Origin: an uncultured Actinomycetes bacterium
GTDB taxonomy: Bacteria; Actinomycetota; Actinomycetes; S36-B12; UBA5976
DNA length: 9,695 nt
Direction: 5' to 3'
Assembly (NCBI GenBank): GCA_903951185.1
Contig: CAJBBC010000083.1
Span: 1 to 9,695, forward strand
Positions 1 to 6,295 of this stretch are shown here, piece after piece; the stretch's first letter is position 1, and every line of letters begins with the position of its first letter. The translations under genes and the position numbers were made by a program. The notes beneath the pieces were generated by a model. That model worked only from the letters and a program-made list of their open reading frames with translations. It searched no databases and had not been told where the DNA came from.

Positions 1-198
1 CATTGGTTTCTTTTCGAATAATGACAAACCTTTAAGGCGCATATCTAGCATCCATTTCGGTTCGTTTTTGAGCGCCGAAATATCTCGAACCACTTCTTCG
101 CTTAAACCACGACGCGCATTTAATCCCGCATCGTTACCGTCATGCCACCCGAATTCATAATTACCAAGTGCATCTAAGTGTTCTTGTTGTGTTGTCAT
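1..198 (-). CDS. sufB: Fe-S cluster assembly protein SufB, N-terminal 66 residues (runs off left edge)
   Basis: SufB is the scaffold subunit of the SufBCD complex that builds iron-sulfur clusters in the cytoplasm. Only the first 66 codons are in the window, and the reading frame stays open to base 1. The visible part begins MTTQQEHLDALGNYEFGW and contains the family's conserved N-terminal stretch: GLxxxxVRxIS at residues 31-41, then a KNEPKWMLDMRLKGL segment at about 44-58 that matches the usual EPEWMLxxRLKA motif. The ATG at 198-196 overlaps the sufR stop codon as ATGA. An AAGGG ribosome binding site lies 7 bases upstream, inside sufR, so the two are probably co-transcribed and translationally coupled. 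The catalytic core lies outside the window. The family call is confident because the N-terminus is distinctive and sufR is its usual neighbour in Actinomycetota. Confidence 0.93.
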   Translation of the reverse strand, partial: MTTQQEHLDALGNYEFGWHDGNDAGLNARRGLSEEVVRDISALKNEPKWMLDMRLKGLSLFEKKPM

Positions 199-863
199 TT
201 TGTTTCCCTTCGGGATTTTGGAACTAACGTGGTACAAACTGGTGCACCATTTGAAATGGTGGCCAATCTGGTGACATGTACTCCAGTAAGTCTGGAGAAT
301 GCTTCAGTTTCGGCTTCGCAAACTATTGGGAATTCAATAGCCACGTCACCCATTGGGCAATTGTGTTGGCAAATCTGAATTGAATCGCCTAATCCTGGGG
401 TAACTGTTGCTACATAACCGTCAACATTGAGTGCATCAACTAAAGCCATTGCCCGCTCTTGTGAGGTGCTGTATTTAGTTACATCACTATGTTCTTGCTC
501 AAAAGTATGTGCAATGTGATCTGCGAATGCAGAAACCGCTTCTGGACCAGAATGTGTTGAAATAAATTTCAGGGCAGTTAAAGCCAGGCTTTGTTCTTGC
601 TCACCAAAAACTTTACGACCTTTTTTAGTAAGCATGAAGACTTTGGCTGGTCGGCCGCGACCTTTTGGGCCTTCAAGTGCAGCTGGACCGTAATTCGCTC
701 GCTCGCTAGATTCAACTAAACCTGCTGCTAATAAAGCATCAAGATGCTTACGGATACCAGCGCCAGTTAAGCCCAAATCATGAGCCAAAGTGGTTGCGGT
801 AGCGGAGCCAGCTTGTAGCAAAGCACGGCCCACGTTGGCTGCTCCGGATCCGGTGAATTTCAC
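195..863 (-). CDS. sufR: Fe-S-sensing transcriptional repressor SufR
   Basis: This 222-residue protein is a winged-helix (ArsR/DeoR-like) regulator that in related bacteria represses the suf operon when loaded with an Fe-S cluster. The helix-turn-helix spans about residues 15-50 (ATTLAHDLGLTGAGIRKHLDAL). A GRGRPAKVF segment at 68-76 follows and is typical of SufR. The C-terminal sensor part carries Cys165, Cys169, Cys182 and Cys210 (spacing C-x3-C-x12-C-x27-C) in the context CQHNCPMGDVAIEFP, which is how the actinobacterial SufR cluster-binding site looks. The gene precedes sufB with a 4-base ATGA overlap, so it is most likely autoregulated with the suf operon. The first possible start is GTG at 863-861. 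A second GTG at 833-831 (residue 11) has a better ribosome binding site, GGAG 8 bases upstream, and would still keep the whole DNA-binding domain. The true start is therefore uncertain by 10 residues. Confidence 0.94.
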   Translation of the reverse strand: MKFTGSGAANVGRALLQAGSATATTLAHDLGLTGAGIRKHLDALLAAGLVESSERANYGPAALEGPKGRGRPAKVFMLTKKGRKVFGEQEQSLALTALKFISTHSGPEAVSAFADHIAHTFEQEHSDVTKYSTSQERAMALVDALNVDGYVATVTPGLGDSIQICQHNCPMGDVAIEFPIVCEAETEAFSRLTGVHVTRLATISNGAPVCTTLVPKSRRETK

Positions 864-924
864 AACCTTATTGTTGCGTAAATACGGTCAGAATGCACGT
901 TGAACCACCAATAGTCTTTAAAGT
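864..924. promoter_or_regulatory. Divergent promoter region between sufR and ctaA
   Basis: These 61 bases must hold the promoters for both the leftward sufR-sufB operon and rightward ctaA. For ctaA, the hexamer TAGTCT at 912-917 fits the actinobacterial -10 consensus TANNNT. It ends 7 bases before the ATG at 925, and no convincing Shine-Dalgarno sequence precedes that ATG, so a leaderless ctaA transcript is plausible. For sufR, TAAGGT (read on the minus strand, 870-865) also fits TANNNT and would suit translation from the inner GTG at 833. An 8-base palindrome CTTTAAAG lies at 916-923. Being the SufR-controlled promoter, this spacer should contain the SufR operator, but I could not recognise one with confidence. 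Confidence 0.5.
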
Positions 925-1827
925 ATGGACTTCTGGCTTAAAGCAAACCTTCGAAAGATCCTACTTGCCAACGTAATTGCACAAGTTGGCATTGTGGTAA
1001 CTGGCGGTCTAGTTCGAGTTACCTCGTCCGGTCTTGGTTGCCCAACCTGGCCGGAATGTGTTGATGGTTCAATTACTCCAACTTCAGCACAAACTGAGTC
1101 TTGGCATAAGTACGTGGAATTTGGGAACCGGTTACTGACTTTTGTTTTAGTGATCATCGCAGCCATGGTTATTGTGGCAATTCGTAAATCAAAACTTGGA
1201 CGACGCGATTTAACAATACTTTCTTATGCAACTTTAGTTGGCATTTTGATTCAAGTTGTTCTCGGTGGAATTACGGTTCTGACAAAATTACATCCACTAA
1301 CTGTTGCCGCACATTTCTTAGTTTCAATCGGCTTAATTTCGATAGCTTTTGCCTTACATCGACGCGCTGTCGAAACAGAGAATGTCACAAAACCGAAACC
1401 GAGTTTCGAATTAACTGTTCCACCTATTTTTAGGCAGGGCGCACAATTGCACACTGCTCTGGCACTTCTGGTCATTGTGGTTGGCACCATCGTTACTGGT
1501 TCTGGACCACATGCTGGTGATGTAAACGAAGTAACTCGACTTCCGATTGATCCAAGAGTTATTTCTTGGCTACATGCGGATTTAGTGTTGTTATATGTCG
1601 GTCTCACGCTTGGGCTTTACGTTGCTGCTAAATCACTGAAATTGAATAGTGTAATAGTTCGGGCAATTGTCACAGTCTTAGTCGTTAGCGCAGTACAAGG
1701 TGTTATCGGATACGTTCAGTATTTCACCGGATTACCTTGGGTATTGGTGGCTTTTCACATCACCGGATCATGTTTACTTTGGATTGCCACACTTAATCTG
1801 CTTTTTACAACCCGCAAGTTAACTTAA
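925..1827 (+). CDS. ctaA: Heme A synthase (CtaA/COX15 family)
   Basis: CtaA is an integral membrane enzyme that oxidises the C8 methyl of heme O to a formyl group, giving heme A for cytochrome c oxidase. The 300-residue product has the family's eight hydrophobic segments in two four-helix halves. The signature [19 protein letters not shown] is at 27-45; Cys39 and Cys45 are the loop-1 cysteine pair that in some homologues forms a disulfide. Histidines expected to bind heme are visible at His130 (first half) and at His217 and His278 (second half). The position of the remaining first-half histidine reads EFGNR (residues 65-69), with Asn68 in its place; I recall this form from other actinobacterial CtaA proteins. 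The start at 925 is the first ATG after an in-frame TAA only one codon upstream. It faces ctaB, which makes its substrate, and their stop codons overlap. Confidence 0.94.
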   Translation: MDFWLKANLRKILLANVIAQVGIVVTGGLVRVTSSGLGCPTWPECVDGSITPTSAQTESWHKYVEFGNRLLTFVLVIIAAMVIVAIRKSKLGRRDLTILSYATLVGILIQVVLGGITVLTKLHPLTVAAHFLVSIGLISIAFALHRRAVETENVTKPKPSFELTVPPIFRQGAQLHTALALLVIVVGTIVTGSGPHAGDVNEVTRLPIDPRVISWLHADLVLLYVGLTLGLYVAAKSLKLNSVIVRAIVTVLVVSAVQGVIGYVQYFTGLPWVLVAFHITGSCLLWIATLNLLFTTRKLT

Positions 1828-2744
1828 CCAATAAATGGATCAATACCAATAACTAAAAAGAGTATTGATAAGTAAGAAATCGAAAGATGAAATAGTCGCA
1901 TTGGCGCTAAATCATTTACATCGCGTTTAACTCTTTTTTGTAATTGTAAAGATTCATTGATAAACCAAATGCCAACAATTACTGCAGTGACGCTATACAA
2001 CCAACTCATTTGAGCAACAGGAATCAGCATCAGTGAGATGGCGACCATGGCAACGCCGTACCAAACAATTTGTTTGGCTACGACAGCTGGCGACTGCTCT
2101 ACTGGCAACATTGGAATATTCGCTGCCGCATATTCGTCTTTGTAGCGCAAACTAAGTGGCCAATAGTGCGGTGGCGTCCAGAAGAAAACAATTAAAAACA
2201 AAATCACAGGCACCCAATTGAGTGAGTTAGTTACTGCCGACCAGCCAATCAGTACTGGCATACAACCCGCTGCACCACCCCAAACAATATTTTGTGATGT
2301 GCGACGTTTAAGTAACATCGTGTAGCCAACGACATAAAACAAAATCGCAACTGTGGCCAGAAAAGCTGAAAGTCGATTAACGGTTAAGCCCAGCACGATG
2401 AAAGATGCGAAGGATAAAATAAGTCCGAAAATAACAATCTTTGCCGGCGCGATCTGACCCGTAGCTGATGGTCGATGCGCAGTTCGTTCCATAATTGCGT
2501 CGATATCGCGATCAAGGTAGCAATTTAAAGTATTTGCTCCAGCAGCAGCTAGTGAGCCGCCAAATAGTGTCCACAGCACAAGCGTTAGCTTTGGAAATCC
2601 GCCAGCGGCCAAAAACATCGTTGGAATAGTTGTGACTAGAAGTAGTTCAATAATCCGAGGTTTAGTTAATGCTAAATAGGCTCGCCAGGTTGGCATGGGC
2701 ACGAATGGCGTATCCAGCCCTGAACTTGAAATAGTTGCGGACAC
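1824..2744 (-). CDS. ctaB: Protoheme IX farnesyltransferase (heme O synthase)
   Basis: CtaB is a UbiA-superfamily membrane prenyltransferase that attaches farnesyl diphosphate to the vinyl group of heme B, producing heme O. The 306-residue sequence has about nine membrane segments. The first Asp-rich active-site motif is N74-x3-D78-x3-D82, within [12 protein letters not shown], followed by MERTAHRP at 85-91, a CtaB hallmark. The second conserved loop reads [19 protein letters not shown] at about 187-205 and is followed by AAANIPMLP. The start codon is GTG at 2744-2742, with a TAGG-type ribosome binding site about 8 bases upstream. A later Met at residue 17 is a less likely start. The gene converges on ctaA, and its TAA overlaps the ctaA TAA within TTAA (1824-1827). 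No room is left for a terminator between the genes, so any terminator must lie inside the opposing gene. Confidence 0.95.
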   Translation of the reverse strand: MSATISSSGLDTPFVPMPTWRAYLALTKPRIIELLLVTTIPTMFLAAGGFPKLTLVLWTLFGGSLAAAGANTLNCYLDRDIDAIMERTAHRPSATGQIAPAKIVIFGLILSFASFIVLGLTVNRLSAFLATVAILFYVVGYTMLLKRRTSQNIVWGGAAGCMPVLIGWSAVTNSLNWVPVILFLIVFFWTPPHYWPLSLRYKDEYAAANIPMLPVEQSPAVVAKQIVWYGVAMVAISLMLIPVAQMSWLYSVTAVIVGIWFINESLQLQKRVKRDVNDLAPMRLFHLSISYLSILFLVIGIDPFIG

Positions 2745-2901
2745 ATAAGAAGCCTACCTGTGGTCAGCAAAACTGCAGAACAGACTCAGATTCTGTGAGC
2801 AGTAACGAAAACTTTGCAATAAATCTGTCTGAATATCTCTTTGCCGACTGATCGTCGACTCCAGTTTAATCTTGCGCTAAATTACGAACTGAACAGCTTG
2901 A
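2745..2901 (-). promoter_or_regulatory. Upstream region of ctaB with an imperfect hairpin at 2772-2803
   Basis: No gene is seen here on either strand. The region lies between the ctaB start and the terminator of the permease operon, so it should carry the ctaB promoter. TAAACT (minus strand, about 2870-2865) fits TANNNT, but no clear -35 accompanies it. At 2772-2803 there is an interrupted inverted repeat: ACTGC pairs with GCAGT, and inside that ACAGA pairs with TCTGT around a 7-base loop, with a small internal loop between the stems. Read on the minus strand the hairpin is followed directly by TTTT and sits about 27 bases before the ctaB start. It could be an attenuator, an operator or chance. 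Confidence 0.35.
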
Positions 2902-2940
2902 AACAAAGAAGGCACCGATAAAATCGGTGCCTTCTTTGTT
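2902..2940 (-). terminator. Strong intrinsic terminator of the permease operon
   Basis: A perfect 18-base inverted repeat (arms 2902-2919 and 2923-2940) surrounds a 3-base loop. Its G+C-rich core is GGCACCGAT. Each arm ends in an A-rich or T-rich outer part (AACAAAGAA / TTCTTTGTT), so the RNA from either strand would form a stem followed by a U-rich tail. It begins 9 bases after the TAG of the leftward permease gene, so its main job is to end that operon and keep transcription from running into ctaB. By symmetry it could also work rightward, although no rightward gene ends just before it. Confidence 0.93.
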
Positions 2941-2949
2941 CTTGACGTT

Positions 2950-4347
2950 CTACTTGTAACCACCTTTACCAGCTGGCTTGACGACGGCCACTGTAATGAT
3001 CGCGTAAGTCACAGCAGATAAAACTGCAGCAGGTAGAGAGGCTCCCAATATTGTGAATGGTTCATTCACGGCATATGAGATTGGGTTAAGTAAATAGGTG
3101 TAGGTAACAAAACCAACCACCATAGCTACTACCGCTGCCGGATTAAATCCACCCCAATAGCGATAAACCGAACCATTGGTAGTGTCATAGATACCGCGGA
3201 TACTAATTCTTCCTCTACGAAGTAAGAAGTAATCGACGATCATGATTCCACAAACAGGAGCAAAGAAAACTCCAATGTAGGCCACAAAGGTACCGAAGTT
3301 ATCAAACACCCAGTTTGGAATGAAAATTCCAATTAAAGCTACTGGCAGGATGGAAACTAGCAGCGCCTTATTCCATGACAACTTTGCAAAAGCAGGCACT
3401 GCTTTAATGCCCACTGTTGATGCATAAAGACCGGCAAGTGCCGTACCTAGATTTGCAGCAATGATAAACATCAATGCAAGCGCACCAAAGAATCGGCCTC
3501 CAACTTCAGTTAGCCAAGCCGTTGGATCAGATATCCCGAGAGCCAAAATTGATGCTAAACCGACAAAACTAAGCACTGGAACTGGAAGTCCCATACCAAG
3601 CATCGAAGGGCCAGCGGCGATTGACGGATTTTTTGCCTGACGTGTCATGGAACCGATATACGGCCACCAAGAAAGCAAACTAACCAAACCAATCTCAATT
3701 CCATACTGGAAATCAAGTTGTTTATTACTTGCATATGCAGGAACTGCAGTAGCAAGTGCGTCGCCTTGGCGAACTATCAACATAGTAATTAGCCAAACAC
3801 CAACTGCAACGATTGATAGGAATAACCAAAATGAAACTCGCTCAAGTCCAGTAACGCCCCTCTTTAAAATGACGAATACGAGCACGCACGCAAGTACGGT
3901 AGCAACTGGAACAACAACAACTGCCAAATTTTCGTCACCAATTCCAAGTACATTTAGAAAACGTGAAATTGATTTCCCGAAGAAGATTAGAAGAAGAGAA
4001 TTCCAGCCAATGATTGACAAGTACTGCAAAGTAACAGTTATCGTCCATCCATTTGATCCAAACTGCGGAGTTGCAGCCTTAATGCTGTCAATTCCAAATC
4101 GAGTGGAAGTTGGGACAACTGCCAACGTAACAAGCAGCATTCCAATCATTGCGCCAGCTGTCATCGCAAGGAAACCAGGCCACAGTGGTAAGTAATAGCC
4201 AACATATTCGCCGATGATGTAGCACCAAGTAGCTGAGGCAGCAACCAGAAGCACGATAAATAATGATCTGGAACTCCAATTCCGCTCTTCTGCTGCTAGC
4301 GGCCAAGAAGTTTCAACTAACTTTTGATCTAAATTTTTCTCACTCAT
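2950..4347 (-). CDS. NCS1-family nucleobase:cation symporter (cytosine/purine/hydantoin/allantoin permease type)
   Basis: The 465-residue product is an integral membrane secondary transporter of the NCS1 family, whose members import cytosine, purines, hydantoins, allantoin, thiamine and similar compounds with a proton or sodium ion. About twelve hydrophobic segments are visible. NCS1-like stretches (numbered from this start) include QYLSIIGWN at 108-116, SWWPYIGSMTRQAKNPS at 226-242 (the place of the usual DFSRFAK motif), AANLGTALAGLYAS at 297-310, CGIMIVDYFLLRRGRI at 366-381 and YRYWGGFNPAAVVAM at 395-409. Trp115 and Trp227/228 lie where NCS1 proteins stack their ring substrate. The ATG at 4347 is preferred over an in-frame TTG seven codons upstream because it forms an ATGA overlap with the preceding small gene and has GGATGG just before it. 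It is the last gene of an operon with that small gene and an aldehyde dehydrogenase. Substrate not determinable from sequence. Confidence 0.88.
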   Translation of the reverse strand: MSEKNLDQKLVETSWPLAAEERNWSSRSLFIVLLVAASATWCYIIGEYVGYYLPLWPGFLAMTAGAMIGMLLVTLAVVPTSTRFGIDSIKAATPQFGSNGWTITVTLQYLSIIGWNSLLLIFFGKSISRFLNVLGIGDENLAVVVVPVATVLACVLVFVILKRGVTGLERVSFWLFLSIVAVGVWLITMLIVRQGDALATAVPAYASNKQLDFQYGIEIGLVSLLSWWPYIGSMTRQAKNPSIAAGPSMLGMGLPVPVLSFVGLASILALGISDPTAWLTEVGGRFFGALALMFIIAANLGTALAGLYASTVGIKAVPAFAKLSWNKALLVSILPVALIGIFIPNWVFDNFGTFVAYIGVFFAPVCGIMIVDYFLLRRGRISIRGIYDTTNGSVYRYWGGFNPAAVVAMVVGFVTYTYLLNPISYAVNEPFTILGASLPAAVLSAVTYAIITVAVVKPAGKGGYK

Positions 4348-4517
4348 GCTGACCATCCAATGTTCCAACCAATAATTAGGGCAACAATCGGCAGGATGAC
4401 TCCAGTCCCGATCACTACAGCCCAGTCTTTTCCATTGAATTCACCCGGGTCATTCGCTGGATTCTCGTAATACCTAATGCGTTCTTCCAGCTCAGCAGGA
4501 AAATTTACTTCTGACAT
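4344..4517 (-). CDS. 57-residue single-helix membrane protein coupled to the NCS1 permease
   Basis: I do not recognise this gene from a named family. It encodes 57 residues starting MSEVNFPAELEERIRYY. The first half is polar and acidic (LEERIRYYENPANDPGEFNGKDW, about 10-32). The second half is one hydrophobic helix, about residues 33-50, ending WNIGWSA. No signal-peptide cleavage site is evident, so a single-pass inner-membrane protein with a cytoplasmic N-terminus is likely. Support for a real gene: an ATG with AAAGG 8 bases upstream, a clean protein-like composition, position inside a tight operon 49 bases after the aldehyde dehydrogenase, and a stop codon (TGA, 4346-4344) overlapping the permease ATG as ATGA. 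By analogy with small subunits of other secondary transporters (for example YhdT beside PanF, or the small TRAP subunits) it may be an accessory or stability subunit of the permease. That role is inference. Confidence 0.8.
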   Translation of the reverse strand: MSEVNFPAELEERIRYYENPANDPGEFNGKDWAVVIGTGVILPIVALIIGWNIGWSA

Positions 4518-4566
4518 TCCCTCAGCCTTTCTCTTTGTAGTGATGTTGACATATTCCTTTTCCTTT

Positions 4567-6075
4567 CTAGTTGGATTGAAAACTTTCGGAATCTTTATAT
4601 GGAAACCACCAGAAGTCGTGAGGATTTGAATCTGGGTCGATCATCGCGAGTTTTGTGTGACGAAAACTATCAAGTCCTTCACGTCCAAGTTGGCGACCCG
4701 ATCCCGAAAGTTTTCGGCCACCAAATGGTCCCGCGTCATTATCAAGAAGTGGAGCGTTAACCCAGACCATGCCGACTTCAATTTCATTTACTGCTCGCAT
4801 TGCTTCATCAAGTCGCATTGTGTAGATATTCGCACCTAGTCCAAAATCTGAGTCGTTTGCCAGCGAAATCGCTTCATCAAGACTGGAAACTTTGCATATC
4901 GGCGCGACTGGTCCAAATGATTCGCCATGCAAAATGTCCATTTCGGCCCTGACATTTGTCAACACTGTTGGTTCAGCAAAAAAGCCTTTGTCTAATCCGC
5001 TTGGCCGACCTCCGCCACATTCAACAACGGCTCCCTGTTCAATAGCACGAGCCAATATTTTTTCGTAACGATCTAGTTCACGTTTGTTAACCATTGGGCC
5101 CATGTCGTTTTTTTCTAATCCGTTACCAACTCGAATTCCTTTGGCTTCGCTAACTAAAAGTGAGACAAATTCATCATGGATATCTTCGTGTACGTAAATG
5201 CGTTCGGCCGAAGTGCAAACTTGACCTGCATTTAGAAAAGCAGCGAAGGCAGCGCCGCGTGCAGCTATTTGAAGGTCAGCCGAAGGCATGACAATAAATG
5301 GATCATTGCCGGAGGTTTCGATCATATGCGGCTTGAATGATTCCGCACACGCCTTTACAACTGCACGCCCTGTTGGCACACTTCCAGTGAAAGCGATCAT
5401 ATCTGTCTTAGGACTTGAGACAAGTTGCTGCCCAGCCGCGGCTCCACCTGTAATGCATTGCATTAAACCTTTAGGCAAGTCGTCGAAATACTCCATAAAT
5501 TTCAAAGTGCAAAGACTTGTATGCTCTGATGGCTTTACAACAACTGCGTTACCAGCAACTAAAGCTGCTGCCGCTTCCCAACAAAGTAAGACATAGGGAA
5601 AGTTAAACGGCAAGATAATGCCAGCTGTCCCCATTGGTTGTTTTATCGTGAAGTGAAGCTGTCCTGCCACGGCAGGACCTATCACGTGTCCATTTTCATG
5701 TCGGCCAATTTCGGCATAATAGTCAATCGCGGTTACTGACCAATCGACTTCATCGCTACTCTCCTTGAAAGTTTTTCCCATCTCGCGAGTTAGCAACTCA
5801 GCAAGTTCAAGTCGATTAGCTTTTATTTTTCGTGCTACTTCATGCAGAACCTCAGCTCGATGCAGTGCTGATTCAGCCCACCATTCTTTTTGGGCCACTT
5901 TTGCTGCGTCAAAAACTTGGTCGATTTCTGCAGCAGTGCATTCAGCAACGAACCCAATTTCGTCTCCAGTTGCTGGATCATTCACTTTAAAGGCAGCAGG
6001 TCCGTTGCTTTTTTGGTGAGTTCCTGCGAAAAAGAAAGTCCCACTTAATCGTTCGAACTCTGATTTAGCTGACAT
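4567..6075 (-). CDS. NAD(P)-dependent aldehyde dehydrogenase
   Basis: This cytoplasmic enzyme oxidises an aldehyde to its carboxylic acid with NAD(P)+. From the ATG at 6075 it has 502 residues, the normal family length. Visible catalytic elements, in this numbering, are Asn158 in LPFNFPY, Lys181 in VVKPSEH, the cofactor-loop motif GSVPTG at 231-236, the general base Glu253 in IETSGNDPF, and the nucleophile Cys287 in NAGQVCTSAER. The ESFGP motif follows at 385-389, and the C-terminus carries PFGGRKLSGSGRQLG and ends near FWWFPY. The base motif reads ETSGN rather than the common ELGGx. The start at 6075 has GGGGAAG 9 bases upstream; an in-frame ATG at 6093 would add six residues but has no ribosome binding site. 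It is the first gene of an operon with the small membrane protein and the NCS1 permease, and lies opposite a sarcosine/dimethylglycine dehydrogenase-like gene. Betaine-aldehyde, succinate-semialdehyde or another aldehyde are all possible substrates. Confidence 0.92.
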   Translation of the reverse strand: MSAKSEFERLSGTFFFAGTHQKSNGPAAFKVNDPATGDEIGFVAECTAAEIDQVFDAAKVAQKEWWAESALHRAEVLHEVARKIKANRLELAELLTREMGKTFKESSDEVDWSVTAIDYYAEIGRHENGHVIGPAVAGQLHFTIKQPMGTAGIILPFNFPYVLLCWEAAAALVAGNAVVVKPSEHTSLCTLKFMEYFDDLPKGLMQCITGGAAAGQQLVSSPKTDMIAFTGSVPTGRAVVKACAESFKPHMIETSGNDPFIVMPSADLQIAARGAAFAAFLNAGQVCTSAERIYVHEDIHDEFVSLLVSEAKGIRVGNGLEKNDMGPMVNKRELDRYEKILARAIEQGAVVECGGGRPSGLDKGFFAEPTVLTNVRAEMDILHGESFGPVAPICKVSSLDEAISLANDSDFGLGANIYTMRLDEAMRAVNEIEVGMVWVNAPLLDNDAGPFGGRKLSGSGRQLGREGLDSFRHTKLAMIDPDSNPHDFWWFPYKDSESFQSN

Positions 6076-6295
6076 ATGTAGACACTTCCCCATCCATGAA
6101 TTTGGTCAGTTGTGAATGACTTAGTCTTCAGACTGCCACTTTCAAATTCGAAGGCAATTGTGCATTTGTTTAAAAATGTGAGGACGTTTTAAGCGTTTGT
6201 AACATTGCTCAAAATCGAACCAAATAGAACTATCAAGGCAGGTAATAAGAAATTTCAAGCAACTAATGCAGGCGCGGTCTAACCAGAGGTTAAGT
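6076..6295. promoter_or_regulatory. Divergent control region between the aldehyde dehydrogenase operon and the flavoprotein gene
   Basis: These 220 bases contain no credible gene and must drive transcription both ways. The 11-base element TCAAAwTCGAA occurs twice in the same orientation, at 6142-6152 and 6209-6219, with one mismatch; the first copy is part of a near-palindrome TTCAAATTCGAA (6141-6152). A shorter repeat TTGTGmAT is at 6110-6117 and 6158-6165. GACTTAGTC at 6118-6126 is a 9-base palindrome with a central T. TAACAT at 6200-6205 fits the actinobacterial -10 TANNNT for rightward transcription, but no good -35 was found. These are candidate operators for the PucR-type regulator encoded at the right end; the link is inference. 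Confidence 0.45.
6142..6219 (+). repeat. Direct repeat TCAAAwTCGAA (two copies, candidate operator half-sites)
   Basis: The copies are TCAAATTCGAA at 6142-6152 and TCAAAATCGAA at 6209-6219, 67 bases apart start to start, which is about six and a half helical turns. Both lie in the divergent spacer and neither overlaps a coding region. The match is 10 of 11 bases; with this AT-rich composition chance cannot be excluded. Confidence 0.35.

Noticed and set aside
3647..4195. Rightward 182-codon open frame
   Set aside because: It lies wholly antisense to the NCS1 permease, its translation is rich in Thr, Ser, Pro and Ile with no recognisable domain, and the permease frame is clearly the coding one.
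4348..4368. TTG start adding seven residues to the permease
   Set aside because: The ATG at 4347 forms an ATGA overlap with the upstream small gene, a typical coupled start; the extension would overlap that gene by 25 bases.
6266..6295. Ten-residue N-terminal extension of the flavoprotein (ATG at 6266)
   Set aside because: No ribosome binding site precedes that ATG, while the ATG at 6296 has AGAGG at a good distance and sits at the expected distance from the FAD-binding motif.
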